From assembly GCA_017515635.1 (NCBI GenBank), contig JAFWFO010000017.1, forward strand, positions 62,001-126,000: a stretch of DNA of 64,000 nt, read 5' to 3'. Shown here one piece after another: positions 16,668 through 24,427 of this stretch (position 1 is its first letter; each line of letters starts with the position of its first letter). The translations under genes and the position numbers were made by a program. The notes under the pieces were generated by a model. The model was given only the letters and a program-made list of their open reading frames with translations, did no database searches and was not told the DNA's origin. Source of the stretch: Selenomonadaceae bacterium (GTDB taxonomy: Bacteria; Bacillota; Negativicutes; Selenomonadales; Selenomonadaceae).

Positions 16668-17042
16668 TCAATCCGTGTCGACGTTGTAACCTTTGCCGTC
16701 CTTGTAAACCGTCAACTTATGCGCTTTTTTGCAGTCAACCGCGTCCCAAAAAGCAACTTCGCCGTCCTCGAAAAACACGGTCAAGTTGTAGTAGCGATAA
16801 TCCGCGTTGTATTCGGACTCGACGGACTTGTTGTGCTTGAGCGGAGCTTTAAGCAGATTTTTTTCGTAAGGCTTTGAATTTTCGTCTGCGGCAACCGCGT
16901 AAATCGCTTCGATTGTGCGTCTCGTTTGATTGACTACGGTGAAACTTTTCATCTCCGCGAATGTCGTAACCTGCGCGGCCGCGAAAAACAGCAACGTCAA
17001 GACGACAACCCGAAAAATCGTCGCGAATTTGAATTCGGTCAT
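16668..17042 (-). CDS. exported protein of unknown function, paralogue B in fructose operon
   Basis: Predicted 124-residue protein with a signal peptide (VVVLTLLFFAAAQVTTFA). AGGAGG lies nine bases before the ATG at 17042; a TTG three codons upstream overlaps that site and is unlikely. The mature part parallels paralogue A: VVNQTRRTIEAIY, YRYYNLTVFFEDGEVAFWD and KLTVYKDGKGY. The two genes lie 22 bp apart, with the order and length expected for a tandem duplication that has since diverged. Function unknown. Confidence 0.75.
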   Translation of the reverse strand: MTEFKFATIFRVVVLTLLFFAAAQVTTFAEMKSFTVVNQTRRTIEAIYAVAADENSKPYEKNLLKAPLKHNKSVESEYNADYRYYNLTVFFEDGEVAFWDAVDCKKAHKLTVYKDGKGYNVDTD

Positions 17043-17103
17043 GATAATCAACCTCCTTGTTGAATCGAAAGAAACTTGCCGAAAGTTTCGAGCTGACCTT
17101 AAT

Positions 17104-17982
17104 TCATGAAAAGATGCTTTTAATTTTGTTGAAGATTTTTTCGCCCAAAGTTTCGTCGTCTTCGGTTGCGTGGAAAGGTTGCGCCTGTCCCGCCTTGATT
17201 CGGTTGAAAAGTTGTTCGGGCTTGCGAATGCCCGTGCCGACAGACGTGGTAATCATCAACTTGCCGTCAAAGCGCGACATGGGAATTCGTTTGCTTGCCG
17301 CGATAATGACGTAATCGGCATTTTTAATTTCCTCGTCGCTGAGTGCGTGATAGACGCCCGCCGCGCCGTGAACTTCAACGCGAATGTTCAAGCCCAATTT
17401 TTCCGCAGTTTGCTTGAGAGCTTCGCGAGCCATGAACGACGAAGAAATTCCCGTCGGGCAAGCTGTAACGGCAATAATTTTCGTGTGTGCGGCAACGTCG
17501 GGTTCGGGCGTTTCGTTTTTGGAGCGTTCGGCTTCCTTGTCGTCGATAATCTTGATAACTTCTGCGGGCGTCGACGCGTTGATTAAAGCTTCCTTGAAAG
17601 TTTCGTCCATGAGCAAAACCGCAAGGCGTCCCATGTTCGTCATTGCTTCGTCGGTGGCCTTTTCGGGCGCGGCGAACAACATTAACAGGCGCGCAGGTTT
17701 GCCGTCGAGCGAATTGAATTCGACGCCTTCTGGCACAGTGATCATCGAGATTGACGGCTTTTTGACGGAATTGTTTTGAGCGTGCGGAGTGGCTAACCCG
17801 TTCGCAAGACCGGTGGAGCCTTGGGCTTCGCGTTTGAGGATGTCTTTTTTGACAAGTGCCTTGTCGCGAATCGTGCCCGCCGTCATGAGCAAATCAATCA
17901 ACATGTCAATGGCTTCGTTTTTGCTTGACGGGTGCACATTGAGCGCGATTGATTTTTTCGAGATAAAATTTGTTATTTTCAT
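17104..17982 (-). CDS. PTS fructose EIIA-EIIB protein lacking the EIIC domain
   Basis: Predicted 292-residue soluble phosphotransfer protein. The IIA domain (about 1-150) has the phosphorylatable His in GLATPHAQN, and the IIB domain (about 170-265) has the Cys in TACPTGISSSFMARE. Both match the first half of fruA in the same operon closely, including the linker IIDDKE. There is no membrane domain: the protein ends about 25 residues after IIB. It could pass phosphate to the FruA permease, play a regulatory role, or be the remnant of a duplicated permease. Start at the ATG with AAAGGCGG upstream; a GTG three codons earlier is less well placed. Confidence 0.88.
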   Translation of the reverse strand: MKITNFISKKSIALNVHPSSKNEAIDMLIDLLMTAGTIRDKALVKKDILKREAQGSTGLANGLATPHAQNNSVKKPSISMITVPEGVEFNSLDGKPARLLMLFAAPEKATDEAMTNMGRLAVLLMDETFKEALINASTPAEVIKIIDDKEAERSKNETPEPDVAAHTKIIAVTACPTGISSSFMAREALKQTAEKLGLNIRVEVHGAAGVYHALSDEEIKNADYVIIAASKRIPMSRFDGKLMITTSVGTGIRKPEQLFNRIKAGQAQPFHATEDDETLGEKIFNKIKSIFS

Positions 17983-18004
17983 TGGAAACACCGCCTTTCG
18001 GTCA

Positions 18005-18042
18005 ATTAGGAATGTGGAATTAGGAATTAGGAATTAGGAATG
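18005..18042 (+). repeat. heptanucleotide tandem repeat (ATTAGGA type)
   Basis: About five units of ATTAGGA, including the variant unit ATGTGGA, in the fruK-EIIAB gap. The nearby ATTCCTAAT at 18063-18071 is an inverted copy of the same word. Confidence 0.85.
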
Positions 18043-18092
18043 ATTGACGAAATTAATTCCCCATTCCTAATTTCTGATTGATTCGGCGGAAA

Positions 18093-19007
18093 TCAGATTG
18101 TTTTCAACAGAGCTTCGACTTCTTCGCGGGTGGCAAGATTTTCGGAAAACGCCGACGCCGAGCCGGTGCAAAGTCCCATGCGGAAAGCTTTTTCGTAATC
18201 GCCGTTGCTTTCAATGTAGCCCGCGACAAAGCCCGCGACCATCGAATCGCCCGCGCCGACAGAATTAACGAGCGTGCCTTTCGGAGCTTCGGATTTAAAG
18301 AATTTTTCGCCGCCTTCGGGGACGAAAATTGCGCCGTCGCCCGCCATGGAAATCAAAACGTTGCGCGCACCTTTTTCCTGCAACTTTTTGGCGTACTCGA
18401 CAATTTCTTCGTCAGTCTTGAGTTTGACGCCGAACATGTCGCCGAGTTCGTGATTGTTCGGTTTGATGAGCCACGGATTAAATTTCAAGACTTTAAGGAG
18501 GAGACCTTTTTCCGCGTCGACGACAAAGCGAATGCCTTTGCCTTGAATGCGCGAAAGAGTTTGTTCGTACATGTCATCGGGGAGCGTTTTGGGGATTGAG
18601 CCGGACAGAATCAACGTGTCGTTTTCGCCGAGCTTTTCGAGTTTCGCAAAGAGTTCTTCACGTTTTGCCTCGCTGATTTTCGGACCTTGACCGTTGATTT
18701 CAGTTTCGCCGCCGATTTCAGCTTTGATTTTGACGTTGATGCGCGAAAAACCTTCGTCGAGTTTGACGAAATCATCCGCCGCGTTGAATTCGCGCAACTG
18801 ACGAACAATCTCGTCGCCCGTGAAGCCCGCGAGAAAACCCGTCGCCGTGGATTTGTGACCGAGGTTGCCCAGCACGATTGAGACGTTGACGCCCTTGCCG
18901 CCGCCGAGAACTTGTTCGTAAGTCACGCGGTTAATCGCGCCCGTCGTGAGTTTGTCGAGACGAATGATGTAATCAATCGCGGGATTAAAGGTTACGGTGT
19001 AAATCAT
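18093..19007 (-). CDS. fruK: 1-phosphofructokinase (PfkB family)
   Basis: Predicted 304-residue cytoplasmic kinase converting fructose-1-phosphate from the PTS to fructose-1,6-bisphosphate. The ribokinase-fold signatures are present: TVTFNPAIDYI at the N-terminus, GGGKGVNVS (PfkB signature 1), LSGSIP, the substrate/nucleotide motif KPNNHELG, and VNSVGAGDSMVAGF containing the anion hole and catalytic Asp near residue 250. GGGGG lies seven bases before the ATG. It is the promoter-proximal gene of the fructose operon; the usual DeoR-type FruR regulator is not in the window. Confidence 0.95.
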   Translation of the reverse strand: MIYTVTFNPAIDYIIRLDKLTTGAINRVTYEQVLGGGKGVNVSIVLGNLGHKSTATGFLAGFTGDEIVRQLREFNAADDFVKLDEGFSRINVKIKAEIGGETEINGQGPKISEAKREELFAKLEKLGENDTLILSGSIPKTLPDDMYEQTLSRIQGKGIRFVVDAEKGLLLKVLKFNPWLIKPNNHELGDMFGVKLKTDEEIVEYAKKLQEKGARNVLISMAGDGAIFVPEGGEKFFKSEAPKGTLVNSVGAGDSMVAGFVAGYIESNGDYEKAFRMGLCTGSASAFSENLATREEVEALLKTI

Positions 19008-19050
19008 TTCAGATCCCCCTTGCGAAAAAATTGATTGAAAATTTTATGCG

Positions 19051-19079
19051 ATTATATAACAGGAACAACCTCTTTTCAA
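19051..19079 (-). promoter_or_regulatory. promoter of the fructose operon
   Basis: Minus strand: TTGAAA, a 17-base spacer and a perfect TATAAT, leaving a leader of roughly 35-40 bases before fruK. Confidence 0.8.
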
Positions 19080-19109
19080 GGCGGCAACTTTGGAAATATT
19101 TTGCACAAC

Positions 19110-19138
19110 AAAAAATCCCCGTCGACAAATTGACGGGG
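19110..19138 (-). terminator. rho-independent terminator of the TetR-to-rubredoxin cluster
   Basis: Stem CCCCGTC / GACGGGG with an eight-base loop, followed on the minus strand by T-rich sequence. It lies 22 bases past the stop of the metallo-beta-lactamase/rubredoxin gene. Confidence 0.8.
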
Positions 19139-19160
19139 CAAAAAATGTTTTCGTTGCGAT

Positions 19161-20156
19161 TTATTTTTTTCGGAACGCAGAAGCGGGTTGCTTGCAACGC
19201 GGACATTTTTCGGGCGGAGCGTCGCCGACGTGTTCATAGCCGCAAACGGAGCAAACCCAAACCGTGCCGTTCGTTTCTTTCGGAGTGTCGTCGACTTCGG
19301 CAACGGGCGCGTCGTCAACTTTCGGCAACTTCATGATTTTTTGCACGGCAAGATTTTCGTAACCGAGCGGCGTGTGCGTCGACAAATAAACCGTAGGATT
19401 TTCGTTGATAAAGTTGCGAACTTTGGACAGCGTGTCGCGGGCGGCGGGCAAGTCCTCAAACACGACCGAAAGTTTATTTTCCAAAAGTGCCTCGTCGGTG
19501 TAAGTCACGTCGCCGTGAATCATGTAGAATTTTTCGCCGTCTTCAACGATGACGATAGAATTTCCCTTCGTATGCCCGGGCGCGAAGATGTAATAAACTC
19601 CGTCGGCAATTTTTTGGCAGGCGTCGAAATTTTTGTAAGCACCGTCGGTGAAGTCCACGCGAACGACGTTATCGCCCGTCAACTTCATGTCGTCGGCTTC
19701 GATTCGCGAAATAAAAATTTTGGCGTTCGGGAAGTGCCGCAATTCGCCCGTATGGTCTGGATGTTTGTGGGTGATGAGAATTTTTGAAACTTGTTCGGGT
19801 GCATAACCCGCTGCCTTGAGCGCGTCGACGTAATCCGCAACTTTGTCGCCGAAAGTTATCATGGAATCTTTTGTCACGGGAAAAGTTTCTTCCGCCGGAA
19901 AGCCCGTGTCGACCAAAATAACTTCATCGCCCGTGTCAATAACGTAATTTTGCAGACTCGAACGAAGTTTTTCCTCGACAACGGAACCTTCCGGCAAACC
20001 GCCGCCGCACGCGAACGACTTCATCATAAAGCCGCCGTCAAAAAGTTTAACCGCAGAAATTTTCATTGTAGTTTTAGCCTCCGTTAAATTTTTATCGTCA
20101 AGCATCAATCCGAGCGTCAATACGCCCGCCGTCTTGATAAACTCGCGTCGATTCAT
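19161..20156 (-). CDS. Tat-signalled metallo-beta-lactamase-fold hydrolase with C-terminal rubredoxin module
   Basis: Predicted 331 residues in three parts. First is an N-terminal twin-arginine motif, NRREFIKTAGVLTLGL (2-17). Second is a metallo-beta-lactamase domain (about 35-265) with HKHPDH (130-135), GHTKGNS and HGDVTYTDE supplying the remaining metal ligands; it resembles lactonase-type members. Third is a rubredoxin-like module (about 297-330) with CSVCGYEH and CPRC. The last module is nearly identical to the two modules of the rubrerythrin encoded just upstream. The ATG overlaps the rubrerythrin stop (TGATG), so the two are co-translated. Export as a folded, iron-loaded protein is inferred; no standard signal-peptidase site is obvious. 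Substrate unknown. Confidence 0.85.
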   Translation of the reverse strand: MNRREFIKTAGVLTLGLMLDDKNLTEAKTTMKISAVKLFDGGFMMKSFACGGGLPEGSVVEEKLRSSLQNYVIDTGDEVILVDTGFPAEETFPVTKDSMITFGDKVADYVDALKAAGYAPEQVSKILITHKHPDHTGELRHFPNAKIFISRIEADDMKLTGDNVVRVDFTDGAYKNFDACQKIADGVYYIFAPGHTKGNSIVIVEDGEKFYMIHGDVTYTDEALLENKLSVVFEDLPAARDTLSKVRNFINENPTVYLSTHTPLGYENLAVQKIMKLPKVDDAPVAEVDDTPKETNGTVWVCSVCGYEHVGDAPPEKCPRCKQPASAFRKK

Positions 20157-20818
20157 CAGACTTTTTCCGTGAAGGCAGTCGACGGTTGACCGCAAACGGG
20201 ACATTTTTCAGGCGGAACGTCGCCGACATGCTCGTAGCCGCAAACAGAACACACGAAAGTTTTCTGCGCGGGCTGAACTTTTTCCGTGAACGCAGTTGAC
20301 GGTTGACCGCACAACGGACATTTTTCGGGCGGAGCGTCGCCGACATGTTCATAGCCGCAAACTTTGCAGACGAAAGTTTTCTGCGCGGGAGTCGGATTTT
20401 TCGGCGCGTACTTGTCCAAAATTTCGCCGAGAATTACGCCGTGATGACCTTCCTGCTTGGCGAAAATTTCCATTTCATCCGCCGCCGCAGTCAGTCCCGC
20501 CGCACGAACTTTATCCGCCAACGCTTTGACGCTTGCTTCGCCTTTGATTTCGGCACATTTGACGCCCGCAACCAACGCCCAAAAATCTTTCGGATATTTG
20601 CCGTTCAAGACCGCGTAAAATCCCGCGTGCACGGCCTCTTGATTCGCCGCCTCGATGAAAGTTTCAGCCGCGTCGTCAAGTCCCTGCTCCTTCGCCAAAC
20701 GAGCCAGCGCGTAATACATCATGACGCCGTTCGCTTCGCCTTGAGCCAGTGCCGCCATCATCGGTTCAAGTTCGGTGCCCTTCGTCAAACCGTGCAGACT
20801 TTTGAATTCGTTGCTCAT
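20156..20818 (-). CDS. rbr: rubrerythrin with two tandem rubredoxin modules
   Basis: Predicted 220-residue non-haem iron peroxidase for oxygen or peroxide stress in anaerobes. The ferritin-like domain (about 1-140) has the expected Glu and His ligands (QGEANGVMMYY, EAANQEAVHAGFY, FAKQEGHHG). It is followed by two rubredoxin-type domains of about 34 residues (CKVCGYEH...CPLCGQPSTAF and CSVCGYEH...CPVCGQPSTAF) that are almost identical, pointing to a recent internal duplication. Most rubrerythrins have one. The ATG at 20818 has AGGAG ten bases upstream; a GTG three codons earlier is possible. Confidence 0.92.
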   Translation of the reverse strand: MSNEFKSLHGLTKGTELEPMMAALAQGEANGVMMYYALARLAKEQGLDDAAETFIEAANQEAVHAGFYAVLNGKYPKDFWALVAGVKCAEIKGEASVKALADKVRAAGLTAAADEMEIFAKQEGHHGVILGEILDKYAPKNPTPAQKTFVCKVCGYEHVGDAPPEKCPLCGQPSTAFTEKVQPAQKTFVCSVCGYEHVGDVPPEKCPVCGQPSTAFTEKV

Positions 20819-20911
20819 ACGAATCACTCTCCTAAAAAATTAATACCCTTACAAAATAACCCGTCACAGAAAATTTTGCAACGGGTAAAAAATTTTTTGT
20901 CGTCGCGCAGA

Positions 20912-21721
20912 TTAAAGCTGTTGAACGAACCAATTCTGCTTGCCGATAAGTTCAATCAACGCAAGCTGTTGTTCCGCCCAATACATGTCGCGTTCCTCGT
21001 CGACGTAATAATCACGCAAAATGCCAAACGTCGTCGGATCTTCCTGCGCGGCACAAACAATTTCCTTGAGCCAAGCAAGTCCGTTTTTGGAAAGCTGAAA
21101 GTCGTGCTTGAGATATTCGACGGCGTCTTTGCAAACGGGCGCAGATTTTTTGTCTTCGAGTTTGACTTCGCAACCCAAATCAATCAAGCGGTCGATGCAT
21201 TTGACGACATAGCCGCGTTCTTCCGTGGCGTGTTCCTCGTACTGTTTGGCGAGTTTCGTCAAACCTTGACTTGCGAAAATGCGTGCGTGAATCAAATGAC
21301 CGTCCGCCTGTTGTGAAAGTTCGGTAACAATCGTTTGAAGTCCGCAAATAACTTTGTTGTCCATTGAATTCCCTCCGCAAAAAATCTTTTCGTCAGGTTC
21401 ACCGTCACGCGGGTCGTCGACGTAATCGACTTCGGAATAGCCCGCGTGCAAAGTAATTTGATGTTTCAAGCCTGCGGGAATGAAATAAGTTTCGCCCGCG
21501 TTGTAAACTTTCGTTTCGCCGTTCGCCGTGAAGGTGCACGAGCCGGTTACGACAATCGTCCACTGCGCGGCGTGGCTGTGTTCGGGGAAGACAACTTCTT
21601 TTTCCGCAGTGACGAAATAAACCGTACCAATCGGCGTGTGGTCGACGTGAACTTCCAAACCGTCAAGCCCGTAATCGCGCACGGGAACTTTTTTTATGAT
21701 GTCGGGGAACAAATTTATCAC
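20912..21721 (-). CDS. cupin-ferritin-like fusion protein
   Basis: Predicted protein of about 269 residues. Residues 1-110 form a cupin barrel (EHSHAAQWTIVVTG with metal-ligand His pairs, then GETYFIPAGLKH). Residues about 115-265 form a four-helix ferritin-like domain with paired EExH/ExxRD-type motifs (YEEHATEERGY, VDEERDMYWAEQQL). The combination suggests iron or redox handling linked to a small-molecule-sensing or oxidising barrel; the activity is unknown. The GTG at 21721 begins right after the preceding gene's stop. A TTG three codons in (21712), with GAGGTG at proper spacing, is an equally plausible start, similar to the arrangement used by secA in this window. Confidence 0.8.
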   Translation of the reverse strand: MINLFPDIIKKVPVRDYGLDGLEVHVDHTPIGTVYFVTAEKEVVFPEHSHAAQWTIVVTGSCTFTANGETKVYNAGETYFIPAGLKHQITLHAGYSEVDYVDDPRDGEPDEKIFCGGNSMDNKVICGLQTIVTELSQQADGHLIHARIFASQGLTKLAKQYEEHATEERGYVVKCIDRLIDLGCEVKLEDKKSAPVCKDAVEYLKHDFQLSKNGLAWLKEIVCAAQEDPTTFGILRDYYVDEERDMYWAEQQLALIELIGKQNWFVQQL

Positions 21722-21722
21722 C

Positions 21723-22283
21723 TCACAAAGCTTTCAAACACTCGACAAGGTCGTCGGCGTGTTTCTTCGCTTTGTCGACGAGCGCGGCTTTTTGTTCGTC
21801 GGTGGTGACGCCGGGCACGCACATCATGCCGCCGCTACAGAAAATTTTCTTGCAATCGAGCTTGGTCATTTCGGCGAACTTGACGAGCGGGAACATGAGT
21901 TCTTCAACGGTGCGACCGACAAAGCCGTCCTTCGAGTAAGCCGCTTCGGGAACGCCCGTCGTCAACGAAATGACGAAAGATTTTCCTGCCAACGCGGTGC
22001 CCGTCGAGCCGTAAGCCCAGCCGTGTTCCATGACTGTATCAATGTAGAGCTTGAAAATACCCGGCACGCCGTACCAGTTCATCGGGAATTGGAAAACGAC
22101 AACGTCGGCTTGTTCGAGCGCGGCCTGTTCCGCTTTGATGTCGATTTTGCAGTCGGGATAAAGTTCGCTGAGCTTGCGAATTTCGACTTGCGGGCACTTC
22201 GCGGCGATTTCGTCCAGAATCGTTTTGTTCGCCAAAGAAATTTTCAAATCGGGATGTCCGCAGACGATAACAACTTTTTTCAT
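21723..22283 (-). CDS. flavodoxin-fold NAD(P)H dehydrogenase (quinone reductase family)
   Basis: Predicted 186-residue FMN/FAD oxidoreductase of the NQO/KefF/MdaB type, reducing quinones or other acceptors by two electrons. Motifs are the N-terminal VVIVCGHPD beta-strand and phosphate loop, ADVVVFQFPMNWYGVPGIFKLYIDTV (flavin-contact region with FPMNWY), and HGWAYG followed by a Gly/Thr-rich loop. GGAGG lies upstream of the ATG. It sits tightly between the aldolase gene (15-bp gap) and the cupin-ferritin gene (1-bp gap), so all three share a transcript; a role in redox stress fits the neighbours. Confidence 0.9.
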   Translation of the reverse strand: MKKVVIVCGHPDLKISLANKTILDEIAAKCPQVEIRKLSELYPDCKIDIKAEQAALEQADVVVFQFPMNWYGVPGIFKLYIDTVMEHGWAYGSTGTALAGKSFVISLTTGVPEAAYSKDGFVGRTVEELMFPLVKFAEMTKLDCKKIFCSGGMMCVPGVTTDEQKAALVDKAKKHADDLVECLKAL

Positions 22284-22298
22284 GATGCAACCTCCAAT

Positions 22299-23090
22299 TC
22301 AGCAGTTGAGAGCTTTTTTGTACGTGTCAAGCGTGTTGTCGGCCGCCGTCGTCAAAAAGCCCGTGTCGCCGCCGAGCGCAAGGAAACTCACGCCCAAATC
22401 GACGAAACGTTTTGCCTGTTCGGGCGTCAAAGCGATTGTGCCGACGGGTTTGCCGAGCTTGCGAATGCGTTTAATCATGTCGTCCATTGCCGCTTCAACT
22501 TCGGGATGAAAAATATTCAGTCCGTGTCCCATGTCGACAGCCAAATCAATCGGGCCGAGGAAAATTCCGCCGACACCGGGCGTGTTGGTTATCGCTTCCA
22601 AATTTTCGTAACCGCGCACGCTTTCAATCTGCGGCAGGATGCAAATTTCTTCGACGTTGCGATCAAGATAATCGGGATGACGATTGAAACGTCCCGCACG
22701 AACGGCCGACGCACCGAATCCGCGATTGCCACGCGGCGCGTAACTCGCCCAGTACATAATCGATTCGGTTTCCTCGCCCGTCTCGACTTTCGGAATGATG
22801 ATATTTTGAATTCCGCCGTCAAGCAACTGTTTGATAATTCCCGTGCCGGCTTGAGGAATTCTGACGACGGGCGTCATGTCGTAAGCAGCGATTGCCCGCG
22901 CAATGTCCAAAATCGTCGTGACGGTATGGCCGCCGTGTTCGCCGTCGACGAACAGCCAATCATAATTCGACGTGGCAAGAATTTCCGCGACTTCCGCTGA
23001 AGTCGTTTCTTGACCGACGCCGTATTGAAATTTTCCGCTCTCGATGCCGTGCTTAAATTTGTTGTAAAGATAATCTTTGACCATCGGCAT
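22299..23090 (-). CDS. HpcH/HpaI-type aldolase
   Basis: Predicted 263-residue class II pyruvate aldolase of the 2,4-dihydroxyhept-2-ene-1,7-dioate aldolase family. The TIM-barrel landmarks are [34 protein letters not shown] (metal-binding Glu), [24 protein letters not shown] and [10 protein letters not shown] (metal-binding Asp). The family cleaves or forms 4-hydroxy-2-oxoacids. The ATG at 23090 has GGAGG eight bases upstream; the longer open frame has no signal. Why an aldolase heads a redox cluster is unclear; detoxifying reactive aldehydes is one guess. Confidence 0.88.
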   Translation of the reverse strand: MPMVKDYLYNKFKHGIESGKFQYGVGQETTSAEVAEILATSNYDWLFVDGEHGGHTVTTILDIARAIAAYDMTPVVRIPQAGTGIIKQLLDGGIQNIIIPKVETGEETESIMYWASYAPRGNRGFGASAVRAGRFNRHPDYLDRNVEEICILPQIESVRGYENLEAITNTPGVGGIFLGPIDLAVDMGHGLNIFHPEVEAAMDDMIKRIRKLGKPVGTIALTPEQAKRFVDLGVSFLALGGDTGFLTTAADNTLDTYKKALNC

Positions 23091-23198
23091 GAAAATCGCC
23101 TCCGAAAATTTTTCTTGCAGTTTACCAAAGGCCGCCGCGTAAAATTCAATTTTCAAAGCGGCGCACGAGTAAAGCGGATTTACAAAAAATCAAATTCG

Positions 23199-23744
23199 TT
23201 AAAGCAACGGCTTGAGCGGCGCGGGCATCGCTTCGATAAAAAATTTTGCCATCTCTCGCGGCGAACAAACGCAATTACTCAAAGCCCAATCGTTGACGAG
23301 TTCCGAGACGCCGCGCATAAAAAATTTCAGGCAGAAAAAAATATTCGGCGGGAGTTCGCGCAGATCGTGCCGCGTTTTTATCCGTTCGGCGATTAAATTT
23401 ATCGCGTGATCGTTCGTGGCGTAGCGAAAAGAATTTTGCCCGACGGCGTTTTTCAACAGGTTCAAATAAAAATTTTTGTCCTCAAGAATAATTTCCATCC
23501 ATTTGCAAATGACATCTTCAAAAGAATCGCCGCGCCCGAAATTTTCCAACGACTCTTCGACTTTTTGATTGTAAATCCACGCCATCAACTCGTACTTATC
23601 GCGAAAATTATTGTAAAACGTCGGCGCAGTCAGTCCGCAATTTTTCGCAAGCTCCTTAACCGTGATTTTGTCGACGGGCTTGAACTGTGCCAACTCTTTC
23701 AGCGATTCGGCGAGCAGTGCTTTCGTCGTCTGTCGAACAATCAT
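23199..23744 (-). CDS. TetR/AcrR-family transcriptional regulator
   Basis: Predicted 181 residues. The N-terminal helix-turn-helix (about 6-50: LLAESLKELAQF...ITVKELAKNCGLTAPTFYNNFRDKYEL) is a textbook TetR DNA-binding domain, and the helical C-terminal domain resembles DhaS-like members. A start near the ATG at 23744 has GAGGTGA upstream. It precedes the aldolase-reductase-ferritin-rubrerythrin genes in the same direction, and a 108-bp gap with room for a promoter separates them. It is therefore likely to control them and itself; the ligand is unknown. Confidence 0.9.
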   Translation of the reverse strand: MIVRQTTKALLAESLKELAQFKPVDKITVKELAKNCGLTAPTFYNNFRDKYELMAWIYNQKVEESLENFGRGDSFEDVICKWMEIILEDKNFYLNLLKNAVGQNSFRYATNDHAINLIAERIKTRHDLRELPPNIFFCLKFFMRGVSELVNDWALSNCVCSPREMAKFFIEAMPAPLKPLL

Positions 23745-23756
23745 TTCGTCACCTCG

Positions 23757-23785
23757 AAAAAAAATCCGCCCGTTTGAGCGGAAAA
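23757..23785 (-). terminator. rho-independent terminator after recR
   Basis: A short TCCGC/GCGGA stem followed on the minus strand by T8, immediately downstream of the recR stop. Confidence 0.75.
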
Positions 23786-23789
23786 AATT

Positions 23790-24389
23790 TTATACCGGTA
23801 TTCGATTTTCCAACGCTTTGGCGATTGTCAAATTATCGGTTCCCGAAAAGTCCGCACCGACTGCCATGCCCCGCGCAGGTTTGGTGACTTTGACGCCGGC
23901 GGGATTGAGCAATTTGGCAATCAACAGCGCAGTCGCGTCGCCTTCAACCGTCGGCTCGAACGCCACAATAATTTCTTGAATGTCTTCGTCACGAACGCGC
24001 TTGATAAGTTCGCGCAAGTGAATATCATTTTGCGACACGCCAGCCAACGGAGAAATCAGCCCGCCCGTCACGTGATATTTTCCGTCGAAAGAGCCGGTGC
24101 GTTCAATCGCGTCCAAATCTTTATCATCTTTGACGACGCAGACAATTTTGCCGTCGCGTTTGTCGGAAGCGCAAATGTCGCAGATATTTTTTTCCGCGTC
24201 AATCGTGTTGAAACAAATTTCGCAAGCGTGCGTATCGTTTTTGACGGAGCGAATTGCCGCCGCAAGATTTTCCACGTCATCGGGTTTCATTTCGACGATA
24301 TGATAAGCGAGCCGAGCGGCAGTTTTCGCACCGACGCCCGGCAATTTCATCAGCGACTCGACGAGAGCCGCCATAGCTTTTGAACTCAT
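23790..24389 (-). CDS. recR: recombination mediator protein RecR
   Basis: Predicted 199-residue DNA-binding protein of the RecFOR pathway that helps load RecA on gapped DNA. It has the helix-hairpin-helix LMKLPGVGAKTAARLAYHI, the zinc finger CEICFN..CDIC, a Toprim domain (VVKDDKDLDAIERTG...HVTGGLISPL) and the C-terminal GVKVTKPARGMAVG segment. It is the third gene of the dnaX-ybaB-recR unit, a highly conserved Firmicutes arrangement. Confidence 0.97.
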   Translation of the reverse strand: MSSKAMAALVESLMKLPGVGAKTAARLAYHIVEMKPDDVENLAAAIRSVKNDTHACEICFNTIDAEKNICDICASDKRDGKIVCVVKDDKDLDAIERTGSFDGKYHVTGGLISPLAGVSQNDIHLRELIKRVRDEDIQEIIVAFEPTVEGDATALLIAKLLNPAGVKVTKPARGMAVGADFSGTDNLTIAKALENRIPV

Positions 24390-24427
24390 AAAAATTTTCC
24401 GTATAAATTTTCGTGTGAAGTTTCGAA

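Noticed and set aside
20303..21316. Long plus-strand open frame opposite rubrerythrin and cupin-ferritin
   Set aside because: It spans two recognised minus-strand genes, is rich in Arg/Phe/Val as expected of antisense of this codon usage, and has no ribosome binding site.
21696..23000. Long plus-strand open frame opposite the reductase and aldolase genes
   Set aside because: It mirrors two confidently identified genes on the other strand and has no recognisable domain.
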